A DNA stretch of 64,000 bases from Bifidobacterium cuniculi (lineage in GTDB: Bacteria; Actinomycetota; Actinomycetes; Actinomycetales; Bifidobacteriaceae). Position numbers and translations under genes: made by a program. The notes under the pieces are model-generated. The model made no database searches. It saw only the letters and a program-made list of their open reading frames with translations, and was not told the origin of the DNA. This document shows, one piece after another, positions 36,178 to 44,068 of the stretch (positions are counted from its first letter, which is position 1; each line of letters begins with the position of its first letter). The stretch lies in the NCBI RefSeq assembly GCF_000741575.1, contig NZ_JGYV01000011.1, forward strand, positions 1 through 64,000, in the 5' to 3' direction.

Positions 36178-36816
36178 CGCCACCTTCGGCTGCAATCCCT
36201 CGCCCAGCGCCACAGCGCTTTCCTGGCCGCAGAAGGCCAGCCAGTTGGCCAGGAGGCGGTAGCCGTCCTGGGTCATCACGGATTCGGGGTGGAACTGCAC
36301 GGCGAACAGCGGCAGCTCACGGTGGCGGATCGCCTGCACGGTACCGTCGTCCACGGTGCGGGCGGTCACTTCCAGCTCGTCGGGCACCGAAGCTGGCTCG
36401 ACGGCCAGGGAATGGTAGCGGGTGGCGACCATCGGGTTGGCGACGCCCGCGAAGATCTCGTCGTCGGCATGCTCCACGAGGCTCGTCTTGCCGTGCATGA
36501 TCGTGGGCGCGTGGCTCACCGTGCAGCCGTAGACCTCCGCCAGGGCCTGCATCCCCAGGCAGACGCCGAACATGGGCACGCCGTCGGCGGCGCAGCGGCG
36601 GATCATGTCCTCGCTGGCGCCAGAGTCGGCGGGCGCGCCGGGGCCTGGCGAGATCAGCACGCCGTCGTAGCCGTCGAGCACGTGCGGGTCGGCGGCGTCG
36701 ACGGCGTCGTTGCGCACCACGTCGACGGTGGCGCCCAGCGTCTTCAGGTAGCCGACGATGGTGTAGACGAACGAATCGTAGTTGTCCACCACGAGAATCC
36801 GGGCCGAATCGGTCAT
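36157..36816 (-). CDS. pabA: glutamine amidotransferase, anthranilate/aminodeoxychorismate synthase component II
   Basis: 219 residues from ATG 36816 (GAGGAG upstream). A class I glutamine amidotransferase: ILVVDNYDSFVYTIVGYL, oxyanion region ISPGPGAP, nucleophile Cys in FGVCLGMQA, and His-Glu in AVQFHPESVMT. The His following the usual TGKPS is in a HGKTS segment. It supplies ammonia from glutamine to a chorismate enzyme for tryptophan (TrpG) or folate (PabA); the partner gene is not in the window. In actinobacteria this gene commonly sits next to pknB, as here. Its last 7 codons form one arm of the terminator palindrome. Confidence 0.88.
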   Translation of the reverse strand: MTDSARILVVDNYDSFVYTIVGYLKTLGATVDVVRNDAVDAADPHVLDGYDGVLISPGPGAPADSGASEDMIRRCAADGVPMFGVCLGMQALAEVYGCTVSHAPTIMHGKTSLVEHADDEIFAGVANPMVATRYHSLAVEPASVPDELEVTARTVDDGTVQAIRHRELPLFAVQFHPESVMTQDGYRLLANWLAFCGQESAVALGEGLQPKVADGAAVR

Positions 36817-36870
36817 GGCACTCCTCACTTACGGATCCCTCACGGATCGATTGGGTTGTCACAGCTCATG

Positions 36871-36909
36871 CAAAAACGAAGATGCCCGCCACTCTACCAG
36901 CGACGGGCA
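36871..36909 (-). terminator. terminator after the sortase gene
   Basis: On the minus strand TGCCCG (36904-36909) pairs with CGGGCA (36883-36888), extended by imperfect pairs, and is followed by CTTCGTTTTTG. It separates sortase and trpG transcription. Confidence 0.65.
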
Positions 36910-36922
36910 CTTCAGGGAACAC

Positions 36923-38020
36923 CTAGCTCACGGACACGTAGTTCGACATCGCCCTCAGGAAGGGGATCTCGCCCGCCGCCCAGGGGAAGCCCCACTGGAA
37001 CAGCGCGGCGACGGCGGCCAGGAGGAGCAGCAGCACGAGCACCCAGCGCATCGCCGCCGGCCCAGGCTGGTGGCGCCACAGCCACGCGTAGAAGTCGACG
37101 TCGGGCTGCGGGCGGCGTCCCTCGCGGATCGCGCGCAGCGCCGGCCAGCGCCGCCACAGCGCGCAGATCACGAACAGCACGGCGTAGGCGACAAGCGAGC
37201 CGACCACGACCGGCGCCAGTGAGCCCAGCTTCGTGAACACCGAAGTCTTGCCGTTGTTGATGAACTGTACGGCGCCGTCGGCGTCGACGTGCGCCAGCTC
37301 GCTGGGCACGCCGTCCGCCACCTTCGCCCAATACTTGAGTTCGCCGAAGCTGATCCAGCGGTGCGTCGGCGTCGTGTACTTCGGCTCGCAGGTCGTCATG
37401 GTGATCATGCGCTTGGTCGGCGCCTGACCCGGGTCGAGCGGGTTGGGGCCGATCACGGAGCCGTCGTCGGGTGTGACGATCGTGTACTGCGTGTACTGGT
37501 AGACGTACCAGTAGTCCTTGGTGCGGATGACGATGGCGTCGCCTGCCTCGAGCTTGTCGACGTCGCCGAGTGGCTGGCCGTAGCCGTTGCGGTGGCCGGC
37601 GATGGCGAAGTTGCCCAGCTCGCCGGGCATCTGCGAGATCACGTAATGGCCCAGACCGTGCAGGTTGAGCTCGGCGAGCGACGTGCCCTGCACGAGCGTG
37701 CGCTCCCACTGGTCGCCGAACCGAGGGATGTAAACGCGCGCCATGAGCTCGCCTTCGGCGGCGCTTTCCGGCTGCACCGGCGGCTCGCCGTCCTGCGGCT
37801 GGGCGATCGTGAGCGTGCCGCCGCCGTCGGGCTGCGTCCAGTCGACGGACTGCACCGACTGTTCCTGCACATGTGCGGACTGCACGCCCGTCCACCACTG
37901 CATCCAGCCGACGTAGAGCCCGCAGATCGCCGCGGCGGTGAGCAGGATCTCCGCGATGATGGTGACGATGGAGCGGCCGACGCGCGAGCCGCCTGCACTT
38001 GCTGTTTGGGCATGTTTCAT
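36923..38020 (-). CDS. class E-like sortase with additional membrane helices
   Basis: 365 residues from ATG 38020. An N-terminal membrane helix (VTIIAEILLTAAAICGLYVG) precedes the sortase barrel (about 85-245): catalytic His in AIAGHRNGYG, Cys in MITMTTCEPKY and Arg in THRWISF. Two more hydrophobic segments lie after the barrel (about 265-290 and 325-350), which is unusual for classical sortases but seen in actinobacterial class E and related housekeeping forms. It should attach surface proteins to the wall. A pilin or LPxTG substrate is not encoded nearby. It neighbours pknB/trpG as in other actinobacteria. Confidence 0.85.
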   Translation of the reverse strand: MKHAQTASAGGSRVGRSIVTIIAEILLTAAAICGLYVGWMQWWTGVQSAHVQEQSVQSVDWTQPDGGGTLTIAQPQDGEPPVQPESAAEGELMARVYIPRFGDQWERTLVQGTSLAELNLHGLGHYVISQMPGELGNFAIAGHRNGYGQPLGDVDKLEAGDAIVIRTKDYWYVYQYTQYTIVTPDDGSVIGPNPLDPGQAPTKRMITMTTCEPKYTTPTHRWISFGELKYWAKVADGVPSELAHVDADGAVQFINNGKTSVFTKLGSLAPVVVGSLVAYAVLFVICALWRRWPALRAIREGRRPQPDVDFYAWLWRHQPGPAAMRWVLVLLLLLAAVAALFQWGFPWAAGEIPFLRAMSNYVSVS

Positions 38021-38143
38021 GAGATTCCGTGTCCCCGTTCTGCGCGCCTGCGTGCGCGAGTCGACAATGTTCCGGCAATGCTGAAAGCGATTATGCGTCG
38101 AATGCGCGCTGCCAGTCAAGCGGCCGCGCACCGCAGCGGACTG

Positions 38144-38941
38144 TCATTGCAGGACCTTCGCATACTGCAGCGGCTGCAGGCTCATCGGGGCCGCTGCGAA
38201 CTCGAGGTGCGCCTCCTGTTCGACCTCATAGCCCAGTCCGAAGGCGTCGACGTACTGCTTGTAGATGCGGATCGCCTCGGAGTCGTCGAGCGCGTCGAGC
38301 ATGGACTGCGTGGGGCCAATCGCGGAGATGACGTAGGGCGGCGAGTACTTGCGGCCCTGCAACAGCAGCAGCGTGCCCGAGCAGATCACTGCCGAGGTGG
38401 GCAGCACGCGCTGGTCCATGATCTGCATCGACTCGGCGCCGCCCGCCCACAGCGCGTCGACAACCGCCTCGATGTCGCCCTGGTGCACCACGTACTTGTC
38501 GATGTCCGCGGAGCTGCCGGACGAGTCGACCGCGCTCTCCCACATGCTCGAGTCGTTGAGCGTGACCGTGACTCCCGGCCCCTCCACCGCGGGCAGCATG
38601 GTGCTCGAACCGGAGTCCTCGGCGTCGGCGTCGCCGTTCGCGGTCACCTGTTTGGAGAGGCTGTCGACCTGCGCGGCGAGGTCGTTGACCTCCGCCTGTA
38701 GGCCGTCGACGCGCTGCACCTGGTGTTCGACCAGCTCGGCGGCGTCCGACGAGACGATGGCGGTGCGGTTGACGCGCATGTTGGTGACGATGAGGAAGCC
38801 GACGAAAGCGATGACGATGACCACGGAGATGCTGCCGAGCACGGACGTGCGGGCATTGGCGGCGTGCTTGCCGGCAACGCGCCCGCCCTTGCCTGTCATG
38901 GCCCCCGCGGCTTTCTTGGCCATTTTGTCCACCTTGCCCAT
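38144..38941 (-). CDS. DUF881-family membrane protein
   Basis: 265 residues from ATG 38941 (GGAGG five bases upstream). Basic N-terminus, one membrane helix (SISVVIVIAFVGFLIVTNMR, about 37-56), a coiled-coil stretch (AAELVEHQVQRVDGLQAEVNDLAAQVDSL) and a conserved C-terminal domain (GPGVTVTLNDS..., VSAIGPTQSMLDAL). DUF881 proteins are found beside sortase and crgA genes in actinobacteria; the function is unknown and is thought to be linked to the division machinery. Transcribed divergently from crgA and towards the sortase, 123 bases away. Confidence 0.82.
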   Translation of the reverse strand: MGKVDKMAKKAAGAMTGKGGRVAGKHAANARTSVLGSISVVIVIAFVGFLIVTNMRVNRTAIVSSDAAELVEHQVQRVDGLQAEVNDLAAQVDSLSKQVTANGDADAEDSGSSTMLPAVEGPGVTVTLNDSSMWESAVDSSGSSADIDKYVVHQGDIEAVVDALWAGGAESMQIMDQRVLPTSAVICSGTLLLLQGRKYSPPYVISAIGPTQSMLDALDDSEAIRIYKQYVDAFGLGYEVEQEAHLEFAAAPMSLQPLQYAKVLQ

Positions 38942-39083
38942 GGACGCCTCCGAAATATGGTGATTCTGGTCAGAATGGCATCTGTCCCTCGCTCTTTCGA
39001 GTGTAGCCATTATGATAAACCAGTAGCCGAAAGCGTAAGGAATGCACAAGGGACCGGCAAGGGACCAATAAGGAGAAGTTTTC

Positions 39084-39740
39084 ATGGCTGACGACAAGGT
39101 GAAGGAGACGCCGCAGGAGGCGCAGACCGACGACGCCAACGAGGTCGAGGCCGTCGAGTCGGCGACCGAGGTCGTAGCGGAGTCCGACGGTCAGGGCGAC
39201 GGCGTGGTCGAGGGTGTCGAGGAGGTCGACACCACGGCGGACGACGGTGGCGAGGAGGCCGAAGACGGCAAGGCTGCCCAAGGGCCCACGGAAGCGGACG
39301 AGGAGACCAAGGCGGCCGCCCGCAAGGCGCGCGGCGACGAGGATGACGAGCCGGCCGACAAGCGCTTTACCGACGACGGCAACCCCACCCTCGAGGAGGC
39401 CGCCACCTACGCCGAAGACGATGAGATCCCGATGGGCAAGATCCAGGACGTGCTCAACGCCACCCTGGACAGCAAGGACATGAGCCCGCAGATGCGTCGC
39501 CTCATGCAGCGCCAGGCGGACAACACCAAGCGCGTGCAGGAAAGCATCAAGGGCACCAAGGCCAACCCGAGCTGGTACGTGCCGCTGTTCTGCGTACTCA
39601 TGGTGATCGGCCTGGTGTGGGCCGTGGTGTTCTACCTGACCGGCAACCAGTACCCGATCCCCGGCATCGGCTTCTGGAACCTGCTGATTGCCTTCGCCTT
39701 CATCCTGGCCGGCTTCATCATGACGGTGTGGTGGAAGTAG
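39084..39740 (+). CDS. crgA: cell division protein CrgA with long acidic N-terminus
   Basis: 218 residues. The last 80 residues match CrgA: NPSWYVPLFCVLMVIGLVWA, then GIGFWNLLIAFAFILAGFIM and a final WWK, i.e. two membrane helices. CrgA recruits PBPs and FtsI/FtsQ partners to the septum. Usual CrgA proteins are 80-95 residues; here about 100 residues of Asp/Glu/Ala-rich, probably disordered sequence precede the family domain. AAGGAGAAGTTTTCATGG gives a strong ribosome binding site. The IS607 element begins within about 10 bases of its stop codon and seems to have separated it from its terminator hairpin (42176). Confidence 0.88.
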   Translation: MADDKVKETPQEAQTDDANEVEAVESATEVVAESDGQGDGVVEGVEEVDTTADDGGEEAEDGKAAQGPTEADEETKAAARKARGDEDDEPADKRFTDDGNPTLEEAATYAEDDEIPMGKIQDVLNATLDSKDMSPQMRRLMQRQADNTKRVQESIKGTKANPSWYVPLFCVLMVIGLVWAVVFYLTGNQYPIPGIGFWNLLIAFAFILAGFIMTVWWK

Positions 39741-39748
39741 AGGGTTGT

Positions 39749-41393
39749 TCAGGATGAGGTAGTTGCGGTTCCTGCCGCAGCCGCGTCGTAACACTGGCCC
39801 AGCTGTCGGCCGGGGGTTGCGCGCTTCCTTTTACCCTGAACAGTTGCCGTCGCCATGCCGCTTGACGGGGTTGGTGCCGTCCGCTCCGTATGGAAGGATA
39901 CCGGCCCCTTGCCGGTTCCTGACAATGCTTCATGTGCGGCACCCGAGTGCCGCTTCTGTATCAGTTTGGGGCGCTTCGGCGTGGGGCGTCCCTTCTTCGG
40001 GGTCGGCCGTACGTGCTTGTGGCCGAGATAGGCGCATCCGCGTTTGGCGATGTTGATGGCCGAACCGTAGTCGCGCGGCACGGTGCGATGGCATCGTGGG
40101 CATTCGTATTCGCGGTTCCTGCCCAGATTGCCGATACGCGTGTTGCACCATGGGCACGTGTCGGACGTGTGCGCGGGATTGACCTTGACGACGCGCTGGC
40201 CGCGTTTGGCCGCCACGTGGTCGAGCTTGTCGAGCTGGCTGCCGTGACGGAACTCGTAGCGGCCCGCGTTGTCGAACGGGTCGAGTCTCTCGACCGCGAC
40301 CAGTTCGCCCGGCTTGGCGTGGTCGAGCATGTCATGCGCGTAGCGCCAGTCCAAGATTTCCTTGATACGGTACATCTTGTCGCGCAACGCGAGTGACTGG
40401 ACGTAGAGGTTCGCCCACTTGGGATGCGCGGCCACGTCCGCCGGATTGTCCGGGTCGGATGCGCGCTGCCATGGCATGAGCCGGTCGAGCCTGTCCAAGC
40501 AGCGCCGGTATTGCACGTAGATGCGTTCGAGCTTGTCCTGCTGGCGCTTCGTGTTCCTACTGACCACGAGGGGACGACTGACGTGTCCGTTGCAGGATAG
40601 GCGCGTGCCGCTGATGCCGCCATGCCAGTCCGCGTTCAGGTCGAACCCGACCGCATGCGCACTCTTGGACACGTCCTGCATGAGTGGACGCAGCACGAAT
40701 ACAACCACATCGAATACGATATTGCCCGTGGAATCCTTGCGCATGTCGGGACGGGATACGCGCACCGCGTCGGGGTAACGGGCCGTGAACTGCGCGATGC
40801 GTAGCGTGATGTCCACAAACCTGTCGGCCACGGCCATGCGCCGGTACGTGACCACGCCCGTATCCGCGTCGAGCTCTCCCCGGCGGCATGAGTTGTCGTT
40901 CGACTGGTCGTAGCAGAACCGCGTGTGCCCGACTACGGGCACCGTGAAATGCCCCTCGTGGTCGAGCACGTTGGTGAACAGGTTGCGGTCGACGTCCTCG
41001 CCCAGTTCCTCGCACACGTTCCCGTAGGTCGCCTTCAACCATCCCACACGGTCGATGCGTCGGCGACACGTTCGCGTGCCTGCCAAGCGGCCACGATGCG
41101 CGCCCCTCGCACTGATTGACACGGTTCTGGTGCGACAGGTTACGGAAAACGTCAGGCAAGGATACGAGACGCACGTTCCTGCGTGCCCACTCGTTACCGA
41201 ACCCACCCGTCTTGGACGGCAAGTCGAGATTGGCGTGAATCATCGCGTTCTGGCATGTGCGCGCATGGTCCATATGGTTCCAGAACAACGCTTCCATCTC
41301 CCACGGCAGCAGTTCGACGCCCGTGGCCGTATCCACTGCCGACAGTAGAACCAGTCCCGGCACGCCGCATCCGATTCCGTCACGCCCGACCAT
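39749..41393 (-). pseudogene. tnpB: TnpB RNA-guided nuclease gene with two frameshifts
   Basis: The N-terminus starts at ATG 41393, overlapping tnpA by 14 bases. The chain passes through three frames: WEMEALFWNHMDHARTCQNA to NRVNQCEG in the first, ARIVAAWQARERVADASTVW in the second (about 41105-41050), then GWLKATYGNVCEELGEDV to the stop at 39749 in the third. Each break equals one missing base in a G run (near 41107 and 41047). The third frame retains the RuvC triad: Asp in VGFDLNADW, Glu in VAVERLDPF and Asp in RDYGSAINIAKRG, with the zinc site CPWCN...CPRCH between. TnpB cuts DNA guided by an RNA from the element's right end. As read, the gene cannot give full-length protein. Confidence 0.75.
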
Positions 41394-42039
41394 CGCCAGC
41401 CCCTCTCGCAGGCGACGTGTCCTTGCCGTCAAGACGCTCGGACGCGCGGTCGAGCAGCAGCTTCTGGTGCTCGATGGAACGCAGCTTGTAGAAGCGACCC
41501 GAGAACGAGGCGAGCAACGCCATGAAATCATCCATCAGCTCGGTGCTCATGCCCTTGTCGCGTTCACCGTCGAGCACGACCAGTTCCACGCCCACGAACC
41601 GCAGGTGACGTTCCAAGTAGGAGGCGCCGAACCGGCTGAACCGGTCACGGGCCGTGACGGCCACCCGGTCGAACATGCCATGCTCCGCATCATCCAACAG
41701 GCGAGCCAACCCCTTGCGCCGCTCGTTCAAGCCGCTGGCACGGTCACGATACACCCTCATCGGGGCGCCGTAAGCGGCTTTCAGCCGTTCCTCCTGCGTG
41801 CGCATGCGCGCGGTATTGCCCTCCGAGTCACGCACGTAGAACACGAGCTCACCGGCGGGCGGCTGCTTGCCTTGTTCCTCGGCAATGAAACGGTCAATCT
41901 CCTGCGGCGCGTACACTTTCTGGCCGCCCGGTGTCAGTTCGTACCTGATGCGGCCCGCAGCCACGAGCAGCTTGAACGTGGACACGGAAATATGCAGCCG
42001 GTCAGCCGCCTCGGCACGGCGAAGATAGGTACGAGCCAT
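41380..42039 (-). CDS. tnpA: IS607-type serine recombinase TnpA
   Basis: 219 residues from ATG 42039 (AAGGAG six bases upstream; an ATG at 42045 abuts that site). A MerR-like helix-turn-helix opens the protein (LRRAEAADRLHISVSTFKLLVAAGRI), with the recombinase domain after it, the reverse order of classical resolvases and typical for IS607. The catalytic serine is probably in FYVRDSEGN and the family ARDRFSRFG segment follows. It moves the element by a serine-recombinase synaptic complex, without target preference beyond a short dinucleotide. The reading frame is intact. Confidence 0.85.
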   Translation of the reverse strand: MARTYLRRAEAADRLHISVSTFKLLVAAGRIRYELTPGGQKVYAPQEIDRFIAEEQGKQPPAGELVFYVRDSEGNTARMRTQEERLKAAYGAPMRVYRDRASGLNERRKGLARLLDDAEHGMFDRVAVTARDRFSRFGASYLERHLRFVGVELVVLDGERDKGMSTELMDDFMALLASFSGRFYKLRSIEHQKLLLDRASERLDGKDTSPARGAGDGRA

Positions 42040-42175
42040 GGGCATCTCCTTCCGTTCCTTCCGTAATCCACATGCTAACATCATTATACACAAATACCAC
42101 AATTATCCGCAATCAAGCTAACAGTAAATCAGGCTCTGTCACCTCATAGGCCCATAGGCCGCATGAGCCTCATAA

Positions 42176-42203
42176 GAAATTGTTCATTTTTTGAACAAAA
42201 TCT
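42176..42203. terminator. GAGATTTTGTTCA-family hairpin, probably crgA's displaced terminator
   Basis: GAAATTGTTCA...TGAACAAAATCT, inverted relative to the copies at 4717 and 36128. In those places it follows genes directly. Here it is 2.4 kb from crgA, with the IS607 element in between. Confidence 0.55.
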
Positions 42204-42670
42204 AGGAGCGGGGCTTCTGCCGCGCTATAAGGTGCGTCGGCATATCCGCACTGCGCCGTCCGGCGCCGGGCGCACACTGGCAAGCATGATCAACGCATTG
42301 GCCGTGGCCGGCAACATGGTGCTGGGCCTGGGCGCGTATTGCAGGGCACGGTGTGTGAGGTTCGGGGAGCGTGGGTCGGAAAACCGCCAATGAGGGAATG
42401 GTGCGAGCGAAAGCGTCGGCATTACCGTGCTGCCCGCTCCCGGGGCAACCCGGAGCGCTTCACCTGATACTTCATGCATGAGTTGCGTGCTTTGCCAGAT
42501 GAAGCAGCTGCCCCTCCGACGCTCCACACACGAGCTGCCTGTTTTGCCCACATCGTCCGCCAGTCAAGCCGCACCTTGACGACTCCACCCCGCACTTTGC
42601 TACGATGCTCCTACCGACGGCAACCGAGGAGGGCTTGCCACCGTGAGAAGGACCGCGAGAAGGAGGGGCC
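42204..42670. other. gene-free leader of the three-gene operon
   Basis: No supported coding sequence. At 42473-42489 CATGC-ATGAGTT-GCGTG forms a short stem with the same loop as hairpins at 19310 and 21437. The last 100 bases are AT-richer and presumably hold the operon promoter. Confidence 0.4.
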
Positions 42671-44068
42671 ATGGATATCGCCGTGCAATGCATCCATGGC
42701 GTCGCACCTCGTACCGTCACCGCCAGGGAAGTGGCCGAATCATACACCGGGAAGGCGCCGACGGCCATCCACTTCGAATGTCCCTACTGTTCACGCCCCG
42801 TGACCATCTGTGCCGACGACCTTCCCGACGACAACCGCCGTTTCGGCCCGGACCGCCTTGCGCGAAGCACCAACTCCCCGTCTCCGTATTTCCGCCACTG
42901 GCGCGCCGACCCCTTCACGCACGACTGCCCGTACTACCGCCATGGCAAAGGCGGCGACGCAGAACCGCAGCCACCGGCGATCCCGATGTTCCTGCGCAGG
43001 GTCGGCACCACCGAACGCTTCCGACTGGAGTTCGGCATACGCCGGCGCGGCCGCGGCCTTGCAGCGCGGCTCGATGACGCACATGCCGAACTGACCGTGG
43101 ATGGACGGCCGACCAGCCTGGCTGAGCTGGTGCGCGGCCACACGACCATCCCCCTTGCAGACCCCGACCTCCAGCCGTCGCGGCACATCCGCATACCCGC
43201 CGAGTGGACGTTCTTCGTCGGCCGTCCCGAAGACGGCAACGGCGCCTTCCTGTTCACCGACGACTACGGCTCCAACGGCGGCCGCCGCATCGCGAACGGC
43301 GGCGCCGTGCATCCCGACTTCGACTATTACGCCGTCATCGGCCAGTCCGGCGTACGCACCTTGCAGACCGTCTTCGACCAGGCAGAGCGCGTCGGCACCG
43401 TCGACTCACCGCGCACCAGACTCGCCGTCGTGCGACTGCGGGTGCACTGGTCCTCCCCCAAACGTGACACCGCCGACCGATGGCCGTCCGGCCACGGGTT
43501 CCGACTGACCAACTTCAGGACGGAAGCCACGCCCGTCTGGCCGCCGCAACTGCGGGCGAACGGCATCGACGAGCCACTGTTCCGCACTGCCATGCAGATA
43601 TACCAAGCACCTTATATCCGGTCGGATGACGTCATGGATGCCACCATCGAACCGCACACCCTGACATCCCGCCGTCGTCCTCATGGCCTGCGGGAGGTGG
43701 GACTGCTCGGTTTCGGTCAGCGTCGCCGCCAGCTGCCGACACAGCTGGAGGAGTACTGCTGTTTCCTCAAGACCAGCCAGTACCTGCCCTGGAGCGGCTT
43801 CATGGCGGCGCAGACCTATCCGAGCGGACTGCAGTTGGCGGATGTGCCGGATAATAACGCCTTCACCGAGAATTCCTCCCAAGCGCACCTTCACATACCG
43901 CCACCAACGTCTCTGGATTTGCGCACCGACCTGCGCAGACGTGGCAACCCGCACCTCGACCTTGCCTACGCACGTGTCGGCGCCCCCAGACAGTCACTGA
44001 TCCCACCGACCCGCATCCTCGCCCGCCACCGTACCGGAATCCATACCGAGAGAGGGAACGAACCATGA
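42671..44068 (+). CDS. unknown protein with CoiA-like N-terminal zinc motif
   Basis: 465 residues; AGGAGG precedes ATG 42671. Residues 35-91 contain a probable metal site: C37-P-Y-C40, then YFRH76 and H84-D-C86, a spacing like the CxxC...HFxH...C zinc region of CoiA-type proteins. I see no PD-(D/E)xK nuclease signature in the rest, which is Arg/Pro-rich beta-type sequence (LAVVRLRVHWSSPKR, QVFDQAERV). First gene of a tight operon: its stop overlaps the start of the next gene by 4 bases. The location between an IS607 element and a BREX locus suggests a defence or mobile-element function. I cannot name a family. Confidence 0.65.
   Translation: MDIAVQCIHGVAPRTVTAREVAESYTGKAPTAIHFECPYCSRPVTICADDLPDDNRRFGPDRLARSTNSPSPYFRHWRADPFTHDCPYYRHGKGGDAEPQPPAIPMFLRRVGTTERFRLEFGIRRRGRGLAARLDDAHAELTVDGRPTSLAELVRGHTTIPLADPDLQPSRHIRIPAEWTFFVGRPEDGNGAFLFTDDYGSNGGRRIANGGAVHPDFDYYAVIGQSGVRTLQTVFDQAERVGTVDSPRTRLAVVRLRVHWSSPKRDTADRWPSGHGFRLTNFRTEATPVWPPQLRANGIDEPLFRTAMQIYQAPYIRSDDVMDATIEPHTLTSRRRPHGLREVGLLGFGQRRRQLPTQLEEYCCFLKTSQYLPWSGFMAAQTYPSGLQLADVPDNNAFTENSSQAHLHIPPPTSLDLRTDLRRRGNPHLDLAYARVGAPRQSLIPPTRILARHRTGIHTERGNEP

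Larger units (their letters stand above)
39741..42170 (-). mobile_element. IS607-family element (tnpA + decayed tnpB)
   Basis: Two overlapping minus-strand genes: a serine recombinase with a MerR-like DNA-binding domain (tnpA) followed by a TnpB nuclease gene. This order and pairing defines IS607. The family has no terminal inverted repeats and makes no target duplication, so the exact ends cannot be fixed: the right end is probably within 39741-39760, just after the crgA stop, and the left end between 42045 and 42175. The element sits between crgA and a GAGATTTTGTTCA-type hairpin that was probably crgA's terminator. Confidence 0.75.

Noticed and set aside
41040..41115. Programmed ribosomal frameshifting to make TnpB
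   Set aside because: Two separate shifts would be needed within about 60 bases, and no slippery heptamer with downstream structure is apparent.
39749..41206. TnpB taken as an intact 485-residue protein starting at 41206
   Set aside because: Its first ~50 residues do not look like TnpB, while the real N-terminus is readable in two other frames upstream; the gene is better described as frameshifted.
42202..42551. Short frames on both strands before the three-gene operon
   Set aside because: No start signals, composition unlike neighbouring genes, and they run across hairpin sequences.
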